A program made the translations under genes and the position numbers. Below the pieces are notes generated by a model that made no database searches, was not told the origin of the DNA, and saw only the letters and a list, made by a program, of their open reading frames with translations. DNA of 64,000 nucleotides. It comes from Bradyrhizobium sp. Arg816. GTDB lineage: Bacteria; Pseudomonadota; Alphaproteobacteria; Rhizobiales; Xanthobacteraceae. Below are positions 8,496-16,720 of this stretch, piece after piece (position 1 is the stretch's first letter; each line of letters begins with the position of its first letter). The stretch spans positions 124,001-188,000 of the forward strand of contig NZ_JAPRAQ010000011.1 in assembly GCF_029989365.1 (NCBI RefSeq). Reading direction: 5' to 3'.

Positions 8496-9419
8496 ATGAC
8501 CGGCACGTCCCCGTCCGATTTCGCCAAACGCCTGGACAAGACCGCTGATGACACCGAAGCCCTGCTTGGACGCCTGCTGGCGGACGACATCCTGCACGAT
8601 GAGATCGCCCGTCCCAAGCGACTGATGGACGCAATGCGTTATTCGAGCCTCAACGGCGGCAAGCGTCTGCGGCCGTTCCTGGTGGTCGAGAGCGCCGCCG
8701 TGTTCGGCGTTCCCCGCGAGGCCGCCCTGCTCGCCGGCGCCGCGCTCGAATGCATCCACTGCTATTCGCTGATCCATGACGATTTGCCTGCGATGGACAA
8801 TTCGGACCTGCGCCGCGGCCGCCCCACCCTGCACAAGAAGACCGATGACGCCACCGCGATCCTCGCCGGCGACGGCCTGTTGACGCTCGCCTTCGACATC
8901 ATCACCCGCGATGAGATCCACCGCGACGCCAATGTGCGCCTCCTGCTGACGCGCGCGCTGGCGCGCTGCGCCGGCATCGGCGGCATGGTCGGCGGCCAGA
9001 TTCTCGATCTCGCCGGCGAAGGCCGTTTTGGCGGCAACGAGCCGATCGATGTCGCCCGCATTCAGCAGATGAAGACCGGTGCGCTGCTGCGCTACGGCTG
9101 CATCGCGGGCGCTATCCTCGGCCAGGCCTCGCAAAAGGAATATCAGGCACTCGACGATTACGGCCGCGCGCTCGGCGAGGCCTTCCAGATCGCCGACGAT
9201 CTGCTCGACGTCGAAGGCGATGCGGCGGCCCTCGGCAAGCCGGCCGGCGCCGACGCCGCACTCGGCAAGACCACCTTCGTCACCCAGCTCGGCATCGAAG
9301 GCGCCAAGCAGCGCGTGCGCGACCTGCTCGCGCGGGCCGACGGCGCCGTGTCGATCTTCGGCGACCGCGCCGCCGTTCTGCAGGCCGCCGCGCGCTTCGT
9401 CGCCGAGCGGAAGAACTGA
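8496..9419 (+). CDS. ispA: Polyprenyl (farnesyl) diphosphate synthase
   Basis: A 307-residue trans-prenyltransferase that condenses isopentenyl and dimethylallyl/geranyl diphosphate. The first aspartate-rich motif is visible as [17 protein letters not shown], the second as [12 protein letters not shown], with the GGKRLRP start of the domain and a KTGALL segment between. The spacing of the first motif (two residues inserted between Asp pairs) is typical of bacterial FPP synthases. The start at ATG 8496 follows GGAG by nine bases; the TTG at 8460 has no usable spacing. It works in the same pathway as ispG at 17802, which is not linked. Confidence 0.93.
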   Translation: MTGTSPSDFAKRLDKTADDTEALLGRLLADDILHDEIARPKRLMDAMRYSSLNGGKRLRPFLVVESAAVFGVPREAALLAGAALECIHCYSLIHDDLPAMDNSDLRRGRPTLHKKTDDATAILAGDGLLTLAFDIITRDEIHRDANVRLLLTRALARCAGIGGMVGGQILDLAGEGRFGGNEPIDVARIQQMKTGALLRYGCIAGAILGQASQKEYQALDDYGRALGEAFQIADDLLDVEGDAAALGKPAGADAALGKTTFVTQLGIEGAKQRVRDLLARADGAVSIFGDRAAVLQAAARFVAERKN

Positions 9420-9427
9420 TGTAGCGC

Positions 9428-9496
9428 ACCTCTCCCCGCAAGCGGGGCGAGGGAGCAGGCCGCCGCTGCGGCGACAGCGAGAGTTGAGCGAGAGGG
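9428..9496. repeat. Family D hairpin repeat, copy 1
   Basis: CTCTCCCCGCAAGCGGGG followed by an imperfect second hairpin (GCCGCCGCTGCGGCGAC) and a GAGAGG end. The core is shared with the larger composite at 29557. It lies between ispA and the DUF1345 gene on the same strand. Confidence 0.75.
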
Positions 9497-9507
9497 CCGG
9501 AGCCATC

Positions 9508-10194
9508 ATGGCCACCGACAAAGACGATCCCGTCCTCGTCCGCTTCCGCAAGATGTCGCGGCCGATGCGGCTGATTTACGCGCGGCCGCGCACCTTTATC
9601 GCGCTCGCTGCCGGCATCCTGGTCTGCTTGCTGCTGCCGGGATCGCACCGGCTGGTGACGCGGCTGCTGTTCGGCTGGGATGCGTTGATCGCGGTTTATC
9701 TCGTGCTGGTCTACGCGATGATGCTGTGCAACGACCAGCAGCACATCCGCCGTAGTGCCGCGATGCAAGACGACGGCCGCTTCGTGATCCTGCTGGTGAC
9801 GGCGATCGGCGCCTTCGCCAGCATCGCTGCGATCGTGTCCGAGCTCGGCACGCCGCATCGCGGCGCGTGGGAGTTGACCATCGCGATCACGACCATCGCA
9901 CTGTCATGGGCCGCCGTGCACACGACCTTCGCGCTGCATTACGCCCATGATTATTACCGGCACCCGCCGGGCGGGCTGCAATTCCCGAGCGGCGACAAGG
10001 AAGATCACGCCGACTATTGGGACTTCGTCTATTTCTCGTTCGTGATCGGCATGACCGCGCAGGTCTCCGACGTCGGCATCACCGACAAGACCATCCGCCG
10101 CACCGCGACGGCGCATGGCATCGTGTCGTTCATCTACAACACGGCGCTGCTGGCGCTGACAGTGAACATCGCGGCGAGCGCAATCTCGAACTGA
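9508..10194 (+). CDS. DUF1345 family membrane protein
   Basis: A 228-residue integral membrane protein with about five to six hydrophobic segments. Family-typical signatures are seen: the first TM with RTFIALAAG, the LVTAIGAFASIAAI helix, W-A-A-V-H-T-T-F-A-L-H-Y-A-H, and GMTAQVSDVGITD. The function of DUF1345 proteins is not established. The start at ATG 9508 has GGAG five bases upstream. It follows ispA by 88 bases with a repeat between, so cotranscription is possible but not shown. Confidence 0.88.
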   Translation: MATDKDDPVLVRFRKMSRPMRLIYARPRTFIALAAGILVCLLLPGSHRLVTRLLFGWDALIAVYLVLVYAMMLCNDQQHIRRSAAMQDDGRFVILLVTAIGAFASIAAIVSELGTPHRGAWELTIAITTIALSWAAVHTTFALHYAHDYYRHPPGGLQFPSGDKEDHADYWDFVYFSFVIGMTAQVSDVGITDKTIRRTATAHGIVSFIYNTALLALTVNIAASAISN

Positions 10195-10222
10195 CGTCGT
10201 CCCGGCAAGCGCCGAGACGACG
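10195..10222. terminator. GC hairpin between convergent genes
   Basis: CGTCGTC and GACGACG flank CCGGC-AAG-CGCCG at the stop of the DUF1345 gene. It could terminate either strand, but no T-run follows, so an intrinsic terminator is uncertain. Confidence 0.35.
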
Positions 10223-10239
10223 GCGTCGATGGCGCGATC

Positions 10240-12069
10240 CTAGTTGCACACCTCGGCATTGGCGTCGTTGCCGGGGCCGCCGCCGCCGCGATATTCGAGA
10301 TGACAGCCGCGGTTGACCGGGCGGCAGCTGCCGCCATTGCAGAAAATCTGCCCGCCACCCGCGGCGCGGCCGGCGCCGGCGGCAGCCGCAATGCCCGCAG
10401 CGGCACCATAGCCGCCCGCCGCGCCACCAGCCTGACGGCGCTGCCGTGCGGGACGCTCATCGCCGTCGTCGCGCTTGGCGGTTGTACGCTTGCCGGATGC
10501 GGGCTTGGCCGTCGCAGGCTTGGCGATGCGCTCCTTCTGGCACTCATTGTCGTCGTTGATCGCATAGCCCTCACGGCAAACGATCTTCGTGCACTTGTCG
10601 CCGTCGGCCTTGAAGCCGTGCTCGCAGACCAGCGGGCAGACGCGTGACGGCTTTGACTTGACCGTATCGAGCGCATCTGTGCTCGCCACTTTCACGTCGA
10701 GCTTGGTGCCGGCATAGCGGTTGAACTGCGACAGCGACCGCTGCGAGGTCGTATTCCAGTTGCCGTCGGCTTGCCCTGAGAAGCAACCGACGCGGCCGAG
10801 CTCGGTCTGCACCGAGCGGCTGAGATCGGCCGGCGCGGTCGCGGGCGTCAGCGAAGCGACGCTGGTGCCAACGGGGCCCGCCGTGCTGGCGGGTGCAGCA
10901 CCTGGCGCCGCGGCGGCGAGGTTGACGCGCTGCTGCTCGGCCGCGGCCGCCTGCTGCTGCGCCTGCTCCTTGGCCTTCTGCGCGGCGAGCTGCGCCTGCT
11001 CGGCGGCTTTCGCGTCGGCAGCGGCCTTGACCTGCGCATCGTTCTGCGCGCCGAGGGCGGCAAGACGATCGCGTTCGGCCTCGGCCTGCTTCGCCTTCTC
11101 GGTGGCCGCCGCATGGGCCTGCTCGGCCCCGATTTTTTCGACCTGAAGCTTGGCGAGATTCGCATAGAAGCCGTCAGGATGCTGGGCCAGGAATGCTTCC
11201 CAGGCCGGCTTGTTGCCAACCTGGAGGGCGAGCTCGTAGTCGCGGCGGATATCGGCCTGCGGATTCACGACAGGCGCCACCGGAGCGGCCGCCACCACCT
11301 TGACCGGTACCAGCGGCACGTCCTCGCCGCCGAGCGAGCCGTACACGAACGGCTCCTGCTTGTTGCCGGTCGACTTGAGCACGTCGTCACGCACGAAGCC
11401 GAAGGCGCGGCGGACGTCGAGGCCCGGCGTCGTCAGATGCTTCGACAGTGCCATGGTAAAGGGGCTGTTGGCGCCGTCGCCGTCCTGCGCCGTGAAGCCG
11501 GCCTTGGCCGAATAGGCGATCAGCGTGTTGGGGCTGTTCGGCTCGACCTGGGCCAGGCCGCGGCCAATGCCGCGCGAGACAACCGTGCGCTTCATGGTCT
11601 TGCCGAACGGATTATCGCGGCAGGCGTCGAGGATCACAAGGCGAAGCTGCTTTGCGGGCTCGACCGCAACCAGGACGCGGTCGAGCGACAGCCCCTGGTC
11701 GTAGACATCGGTGTCGCGTTCGAGCTTGGCGTCAACAGGGATCAGATAGTTCGAGCCTTCGACCTCGATGCCGTGGCCGGCATAGTAGACCACGGCGATG
11801 TCGGCATCGCGCGTCGCATCGGCAAAATCGCGCAGCAGGCGCCGCGTCTCCAACGCGGACAGATCATGCCGGGATTCCACGACGTCGAAGCCGGCGTCCT
11901 TCAGCGTCTTCGCCATCACTGCACCGTCATTGACGGGGTTCGCGAGCGACGGCGCGTACTGATACGACGAATTGGCAAGGACCAGCGCCACGCGCTTTCC
12001 GGCGAGAGCGGGCACAGCGCCGAACAAGAGAGCCAGAAAAAGCGGACAAAGTCCGAGCAGGCTACGCAT
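10240..12069 (-). CDS. Secreted caspase-like (peptidase C14) protein
   Basis: A 609-residue exported protein with a caspase-type p20 domain. Residues 1-23 form a signal peptide ending PALA. The domain follows with GKRVALVLANSSYQ and the catalytic dyad His99 (YYAGHG) and Cys150 (LDACRDNPF). After it come a tetratricopeptide-like linker, a long Ala/Gln/Lys coiled coil (about 290-400) and a cysteine-rich C-terminus with about ten Cys in three clusters, the last inside a Gly-rich tail. The start at 12069 follows GGAAG by seven bases. The target is unknown; such proteins may cleave at Arg or Lys, or regulate envelope processes (inference). Confidence 0.88.
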   Translation of the reverse strand: MRSLLGLCPLFLALLFGAVPALAGKRVALVLANSSYQYAPSLANPVNDGAVMAKTLKDAGFDVVESRHDLSALETRRLLRDFADATRDADIAVVYYAGHGIEVEGSNYLIPVDAKLERDTDVYDQGLSLDRVLVAVEPAKQLRLVILDACRDNPFGKTMKRTVVSRGIGRGLAQVEPNSPNTLIAYSAKAGFTAQDGDGANSPFTMALSKHLTTPGLDVRRAFGFVRDDVLKSTGNKQEPFVYGSLGGEDVPLVPVKVVAAAPVAPVVNPQADIRRDYELALQVGNKPAWEAFLAQHPDGFYANLAKLQVEKIGAEQAHAAATEKAKQAEAERDRLAALGAQNDAQVKAAADAKAAEQAQLAAQKAKEQAQQQAAAAEQQRVNLAAAAPGAAPASTAGPVGTSVASLTPATAPADLSRSVQTELGRVGCFSGQADGNWNTTSQRSLSQFNRYAGTKLDVKVASTDALDTVKSKPSRVCPLVCEHGFKADGDKCTKIVCREGYAINDDNECQKERIAKPATAKPASGKRTTAKRDDGDERPARQRRQAGGAAGGYGAAAGIAAAAGAGRAAGGGQIFCNGGSCRPVNRGCHLEYRGGGGPGNDANAEVCN

Positions 12070-12241
12070 GACAGAACTTCCAGAGATCGGGAGCAACTCG
12101 GTCGCCCTTTGGGGATTGCCTTAGCAGAATCCGCCATCGCACGTGTGATGGAGATCACGAAGACAATGCCTGCAAACTGCCATGGAACTCTTTAGTCTCG
12201 CCAGAGCGATAGCGGTTCGCTGGCGCAGGCCAAGTATGCGC

Positions 12242-12670
12242 TCAGTCACCCCCGATATGCCCCCGGTATTGCGGCAGCTCGTCGGTGATCTCATGCCAGG
12301 GCGCCTTCGAGCCCACGAAAATGTGGGCGCTCGGCCGGATCGAGGGGGCGTCAACCAGGGTTCCCATGGCGACGTGGACCCATTTCCCCTCGCGCACCCG
12401 GGAATAAAGCAGCGAGCCGCAATGGGCGCAGTGCGCGTCGTGGGTTGTGTCGTCGCCGAAGATGAGGCGCTGGTCCTCGCCACGGACGATGCGGAGCTTG
12501 TCCTGCACGATCCCGGCGAACGGCTTGAAGGCGGAGCCGGTGGTGCGGCGGCAATTCGAACAGTGGCAGTTCAGCGCGTAAGAGAACGCGTCCGCGACCT
12601 CGTAGCGCACGGCACGGCAATAGCATTCACCGGTGAGGATACGAGCGTTCGAATTTTCTGATCCGGTCAT
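12242..12670 (-). CDS. GFA-family (Mss4-like) zinc protein
   Basis: A 142-residue protein of the glutathione-dependent formaldehyde-activating (GFA) family. Zinc-binding motifs are seen in order: C-Y-C near residue 16, then C-H-C-S-N-C-R-R, then H-C-A-H-C-G-S-L-L. Family members of this general type are mostly uncharacterised; the formaldehyde-activating role is established for only a few. The start at ATG 12670 has GAGGA seven bases upstream; an in-frame start at 12712 would add 14 residues with no ribosome site. It is divergent from the NTF2-like gene. Confidence 0.85.
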   Translation of the reverse strand: MTGSENSNARILTGECYCRAVRYEVADAFSYALNCHCSNCRRTTGSAFKPFAGIVQDKLRIVRGEDQRLIFGDDTTHDAHCAHCGSLLYSRVREGKWVHVAMGTLVDAPSIRPSAHIFVGSKAPWHEITDELPQYRGHIGGD

Positions 12671-12764
12671 TCCAGCGTCCTCGCGCAATTGGCGCAGACA
12701 CCCATAGCGCATTTTGATGTGTACGACTAAGTTTGCCCCGAGCCATCATTCAAAGGGGTGACCC

Positions 12765-13139
12765 ATGAACCAGAACCGTTCGAGCGTCGAAGCCGTCGTG
12801 CAATCCTATTTCGACGGACTTTACGAGGGCGATGCCGAAAAACTCGGCGCGATCTTCCATCCCTCGGCCGATTTGCGCTGGGTCGAGAAGGGCGAGCTTC
12901 AGGTGTTGACCGTGCCCGACTGGCTCGACCGCGTCCGCAAGCGCCCCTCCGGCAAGGCCGAAGGCAAGCCGCGCGAGGATTTCATCGTCACCATCGACCG
13001 CTCGGATGACAAGACCGCCTTCATCAAGGTCAGGTGCCAGCTGCCGCCGCGCTTTTTCACGGATTATCTGGTGGCGATGAAGCTTGCCGACGGCTGGCAG
13101 ATCGTGTCGAAGTCGTACCGGTATGACCTGAGGGAGTGA
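12765..13139 (+). CDS. NTF2-like (putative lumazine-binding type) protein
   Basis: A 124-residue cone-fold protein of the SnoaL/NTF2-like superfamily. The family pattern is seen at the N-terminus (VEAVVQSYFDGLYEGDAEKL, then IFHP-A-DLRW), and the C-terminus ends in a typical DGWQIVSKSYRYD strand. Members are small hydrolases, isomerases or binding proteins, so the role here is open. AAAGGGGTG precedes the start ATG. It stands before a family A repeat and the beta-lactamase gene. Confidence 0.82.
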   Translation: MNQNRSSVEAVVQSYFDGLYEGDAEKLGAIFHPSADLRWVEKGELQVLTVPDWLDRVRKRPSGKAEGKPREDFIVTIDRSDDKTAFIKVRCQLPPRFFTDYLVAMKLADGWQIVSKSYRYDLRE

Positions 13140-13187
13140 GGGCACCCTCGCACTGCCCGAAATCCGGCACACTCGCCCCGCATTCTC

Positions 13188-13267
13188 CGTCATTGCGAGC
13201 GCAGCGAAGCAATCCAGTCTGTCTCAGCGGAAAGATTCTGGATTGCTTCGCTGCGTTCGCAATGGCG
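13188..13267. repeat. Family A inverted repeat, copy 2
   Basis: Full-length copy with arms of about 30 bases (core GCGAAGCAATCCAG and CTGGATTGCTTCGC). It ends about 18 bases before the start codon of the beta-lactamase gene, so a transcript reading through would carry a hairpin in the 5' leader. Confidence 0.92.
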
Positions 13268-13284
13268 ATGTCTGAAAGTCCCCT

Positions 13285-14154
13285 ATGCCTCTCGACCGCC
13301 GTACTCTGCTCGCCTCGCTCGCCTGGATCGCCGCCTCCCCCGCGCTCGCCACAGACGCACCGCCTGAGCTCGAATCCTACGAGCGCGAGAGCGGCGGGCG
13401 GATCGGGGTCTATGCCGAGAACCTCGCGACCGGCGTGAAGCTCACATGGCGCGCCGACGAGCGCTTCGTCATGTGCTCGACATTCAAGGCTTCGCTCGCC
13501 GCCTGCGTGCTGGCGCGGGCCGACCGCGGCGAGGAGCAGCTTGCGGCCATGATCCCCTACGGCAAGGCCGACCTGCTCGACTACGCACCGGTCGCCAAAC
13601 AAAATCTCGCCGCCGGCACGATGTCGGTCACGGACATGTGCAAGGCGATCGTCGAGCTCAGCGACAACACCTGCGCCAACCTGCTCTTGGCGCGGATCGG
13701 CGGCCCCGCCGCGCTCACGGCCTTCTGGCGATCGCTCGGCGACACCACCTCGCGGCTCGACCACAACGAGCCCGAGCTCAACCGCTCGCCGCCCGGCGAT
13801 CCCCGGGACACCACGACGCCGGCGGCGATGGCCGGCAATCTGAAGCGGCTGGTGGTGGGCGAAGCACTATCGCCGGCCTCGCGGACCCAGCTCACCGAAT
13901 GGATGGTGGGCTGCAAGACCGGCGCCAACCGGCTGCGCGGCGGCCTGCCGGCGGGCTGGAAGATCGGCGACAAGACCGGCAACAACGGCAAGGATGCGTC
14001 GGGCGATATCGCGGTCGTCTGGCCCAAGCTCGACAACAAGGCGGATGCGCCGATCCTGATCGCGGCCTATACCCAGGGCGGCACGCCCAACGCCGCGCAG
14101 ATCGAAGCCGTGTTCGCGCGCGTCGGGCGCATGGTGGCCGAACGGCTGGCGTGA
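13285..14154 (+). CDS. bla: Class A beta-lactamase
   Basis: A 289-residue serine beta-lactamase that hydrolyses penam-type antibiotics in the periplasm. All class A landmarks are present: S65-T-F-K68, S126-D-N, E162-P-E-L-N166 and K230-T-G. A twin-arginine-like leader (LDRRTLLASLAWIAASPALA) suggests Tat export. A Cys stands just before the active serine (M-C-S-T-F-K), as in class A carbapenemases, but the partner Cys that follows KTG in those enzymes is not present (KTGNN), so the carbapenemase disulfide is not formed there. The spectrum cannot be read from the sequence. No LysR-type regulator is adjacent. Confidence 0.93.
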   Translation: MPLDRRTLLASLAWIAASPALATDAPPELESYERESGGRIGVYAENLATGVKLTWRADERFVMCSTFKASLAACVLARADRGEEQLAAMIPYGKADLLDYAPVAKQNLAAGTMSVTDMCKAIVELSDNTCANLLLARIGGPAALTAFWRSLGDTTSRLDHNEPELNRSPPGDPRDTTTPAAMAGNLKRLVVGEALSPASRTQLTEWMVGCKTGANRLRGGLPAGWKIGDKTGNNGKDASGDIAVVWPKLDNKADAPILIAAYTQGGTPNAAQIEAVFARVGRMVAERLA

Positions 14155-14200
14155 GCCGCGACGCATTGACCTTTTGGCCGCTTCCGGGCCAAGACAGGCC

Positions 14201-15811
14201 ATGATCGCAGCGAAATTTCAGACCTTTCTCATCCTGCTCACGGTGCTGGCCGGTACCGCGCTGGTCGCCCGCCGCTTCAACATCGCGCCCGCCATTCTCC
14301 TGATGCTCTCCGGCGTCGGCCTCGCCTTCGTGCCGGGCATGCCGCCGGTGGAACTGCCGCCGGAACTGGTGCTGCTGATGGTGCTGCCGCCGCTGATCTA
14401 CTCGGCGAGCGTCGCGATGAGCTGGCGCGAGTTCAGGAACAATCTGCGGCCGATCGTGCTGCTCGCGGTCGGCGCGGTGATCTTCACCGCGGCGCTGGTG
14501 GCCGCGGCCACGCATTATGTGATCGGCCTGCCCTGGACCATTGGCTTCCTGCTGGGGGCCATCGTCGCGCCGCCCGACGTGGTGGCGCCGCTCGCGATCG
14601 CGCGCCGGCTGAACATGCCGCGCCGGATCCTGGTCGTCCTCGAAGGCGAAGGGCTCGCCAATGACGCGACCGCCCTGATCCTCTATCGTTTCGCGCTTGC
14701 GGCCATCATGGTCGGCCATTTCTCGCTGCCGCTGGCGGCCGGCGAGTTTCTCCTCATCGTCGCCAGCGAGATCGCCTTCGGCATCGGCATTGGCTGGCTC
14801 TCCCTGCGCTTCCGCAAATGGTCCAGGGATCCGCAGGTCGAGCTGACACTGTCACTGCTCACGCCCTACGTGTCCTACTGGCTGCCCGAGCATGTCGGCG
14901 GCTCCGGCGTGATCGCGACCGTCGCCTGCGGCCTCTATGTGAGCTGGAACGGCCCGCTCCTGATCTCGGCGTCGACGCGCCTGCAAGGCATCTTCTTCTG
15001 GGACCTCATCATCTACATGATCGAGGGCCTGCTGTTCCTGCTGACCGGCTTCCAGATGCGCGCGCTCTACGAGAAGTCGAAGGCGTTTCCACTCGACGAT
15101 ATCATGATCGCGACCGCCGTGGTTTTGACGGTCATCGTCATCGCACGCTTCGCTTGGCTCTATCCTGCGATCTATCTGCCGCGGATCTTGAGCAAGAGCT
15201 TGCGCAAGCGTGATCCGTCGCCCCCCTGGCAATGGGCGTTCACGCTCGCCTTCACCGGCGTGCGCGGCGCAGTGTCGCTGGCGGCCGCGCTGGCGCTGCC
15301 GTTCACGTTGCCTGATGGCAACCCCTTCCCGTATCGCGACCTGATCCTGTTCGTCGCCTTCGGCGTCATCTTCGTGACGCTGATCGGCGTCGGCCTGACG
15401 CTGCCGCCGGTGGTGCGCTGGCTGGGTGTCGCCGAGGCCGGCCGCAACGAGCATGTCGCCGAGCACGAGGCCGAGATCGCGGCGCGCCGCCAGGCCCTCG
15501 AGGCGGCGCTGAAGTCGCTCGACGCAATGACCGAAGAGAAGGATGTATCGGACGAGGTGATGCGGCTCCTGCGCGCGCGTCACGAGATTCGTGTCAACCA
15601 GCTTCCGGATTCACTCGACCCCAATCATCACGACGTCTCCGCCGCCGGCACCGCCCTGACCCGCGACCTGATCGTCGCCGAGCGAAAGTTCATCCACGAC
15701 CTGCTGCGCGACGGCCAGATCACCGACGAGACACGGCGCCGGATCGAGCGCGACCTGGACCTGGAAGAGGCAAGCCTGGCGAACAGGGAGTATCGGGGGG
15801 TGCCGTTGTAG
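14201..15811 (+). CDS. Na+/H+ antiporter, CPA1 family
   Basis: A 536-residue inner-membrane cation/proton antiporter. About 12 membrane segments precede a roughly 130-residue cytoplasmic tail. The CPA1 core is visible as GAIVAPPDVVAPLAIAR (the Asp is the ion-binding residue), then LEGEGLANDATALIL, and GVRGAVSLAAALALP near residue 370. The tail is helical and charged with an HEIRVNQL segment. The start at ATG 14201 is favoured over the TTG at 14174, which adds nothing family-like. It converges with the amidase gene and a family A repeat sits between them. Confidence 0.92.
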   Translation: MIAAKFQTFLILLTVLAGTALVARRFNIAPAILLMLSGVGLAFVPGMPPVELPPELVLLMVLPPLIYSASVAMSWREFRNNLRPIVLLAVGAVIFTAALVAAATHYVIGLPWTIGFLLGAIVAPPDVVAPLAIARRLNMPRRILVVLEGEGLANDATALILYRFALAAIMVGHFSLPLAAGEFLLIVASEIAFGIGIGWLSLRFRKWSRDPQVELTLSLLTPYVSYWLPEHVGGSGVIATVACGLYVSWNGPLLISASTRLQGIFFWDLIIYMIEGLLFLLTGFQMRALYEKSKAFPLDDIMIATAVVLTVIVIARFAWLYPAIYLPRILSKSLRKRDPSPPWQWAFTLAFTGVRGAVSLAAALALPFTLPDGNPFPYRDLILFVAFGVIFVTLIGVGLTLPPVVRWLGVAEAGRNEHVAEHEAEIAARRQALEAALKSLDAMTEEKDVSDEVMRLLRARHEIRVNQLPDSLDPNHHDVSAAGTALTRDLIVAERKFIHDLLRDGQITDETRRRIERDLDLEEASLANREYRGVPL

Positions 15812-15817
15812 CTTCTT

Positions 15818-15897
15818 CGCCATTGCGAGCGAAGCGAAGCAATCCAGACTGCTGCCGTGGAAAGACTCTGGATTGCTTCGCTTCGCTCGCAATGACG
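15818..15897. repeat. Family A inverted repeat, copy 3
   Basis: Near-perfect arms (GCGAAGCGAAGCAATCCAG and its complement) in the 96-base convergent gap between the antiporter and amidase genes. Confidence 0.93.
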
Positions 15898-15907
15898 GCA
15901 GCGCCAA

Positions 15908-16720
15908 CTATCGCCTCTCGCAAAATTCTCCCACCGCCGCCGCGACGGCGCCCGCAATCATCTCCTGCCGCTCCGACGAGTTCATCGCCATCTCCTCGTC
16001 GCGGTTGATGATCGAGCCGGCTTCGAGCAGCACTGCCGCGCTTCTCGTTCGCGACAGCACGATGAGCCCGTCATAGCGGTAGACGCCGACATCCTTGTCG
16101 AGCAGCTGGCGCCGGTAGCGGCCCATCACCGGCAGGGTGTATTGGCTGGCATAGTGCAGGCCCTGCTCCTTCAACTGTCTGCCGATCATCCGGGCCAGCT
16201 TCAGGCTGGTGGTGAAGTGCGGATTGCGCTCGGACACGAACAGCGAGTGACCCGAGAAGCGGTCGCTGAAATAGCTCTTTGCGCCGTCGAATTCCCAGGT
16301 CTCGAGCAGCTTGTCCGGTACTGAGTCGTGATGGATCGACAGCACGAGATCGGCCCGGCCGTCATTCGCGGCACCCACGCGCTTGAACAGGCTCGGCCGC
16401 GCCTTGCCGTCCGTGACGAGCAACCGGGTTGCGGTAAAGCCTTCGGATTTGAGTTTTGCCGTGACCAGCCTTGCGAGCCGAAAGTTGAAGCCGAACTCCG
16501 GATCATTGCGCGCGCTCAACGCGCCGTAGGAGTCCGGGGTGTGCCCGACGTCGACGACGATCCGGAATTTTCGCGGCTCGCATTTCTCTGGTGCCAACGC
16601 CCTGGGCTTGGCCTTTGCAGCCTTCCGCGTCCCGGCCGCCTGGCTATGGTCAGGTGACCATGACCAAAACGCGATCAGCGAAAGAGCAATAGCGGCGATA
16701 GCGCGCCACGGCCTCCTCAC
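15908..16720 (-). CDS. N-acetylmuramoyl-L-alanine amidase (Amidase_3)
   Basis: A 270-residue exported zinc amidase that cleaves the bond between N-acetylmuramic acid and the stem peptide. An N-terminal hydrophobic stretch (RAIAAIALSLIAFWSW) is followed by the domain with IVVDVGHTPDSYGA (first zinc His), SIHHDS (second His) and LLEAGSIIN (catalytic Glu). The start is GTG at 16718-16720, which overlaps the TGA of the upstream TauD gene (GTGA); GGGGGAAAGG lies just before it. The overlap implies translational coupling. A longer in-frame start at 16852 lies inside the TauD gene and lacks a signal peptide. Confidence 0.9.
   Translation of the reverse strand: MRRPWRAIAAIALSLIAFWSWSPDHSQAAGTRKAAKAKPRALAPEKCEPRKFRIVVDVGHTPDSYGALSARNDPEFGFNFRLARLVTAKLKSEGFTATRLLVTDGKARPSLFKRVGAANDGRADLVLSIHHDSVPDKLLETWEFDGAKSYFSDRFSGHSLFVSERNPHFTTSLKLARMIGRQLKEQGLHYASQYTLPVMGRYRRQLLDKDVGVYRYDGLIVLSRTRSAAVLLEAGSIINRDEEMAMNSSERQEMIAGAVAAAVGEFCERR

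Noticed and set aside
8335-8634. N-terminal extension of mtgA
   Set aside because: It runs into ispA and has no ribosome site, while a TTG with a strong site gives the expected membrane anchor.
13285-14154. KPC-like carbapenemase
   Set aside because: The second cysteine of the disulfide after KTG is missing and the sequence otherwise is a general class A enzyme.
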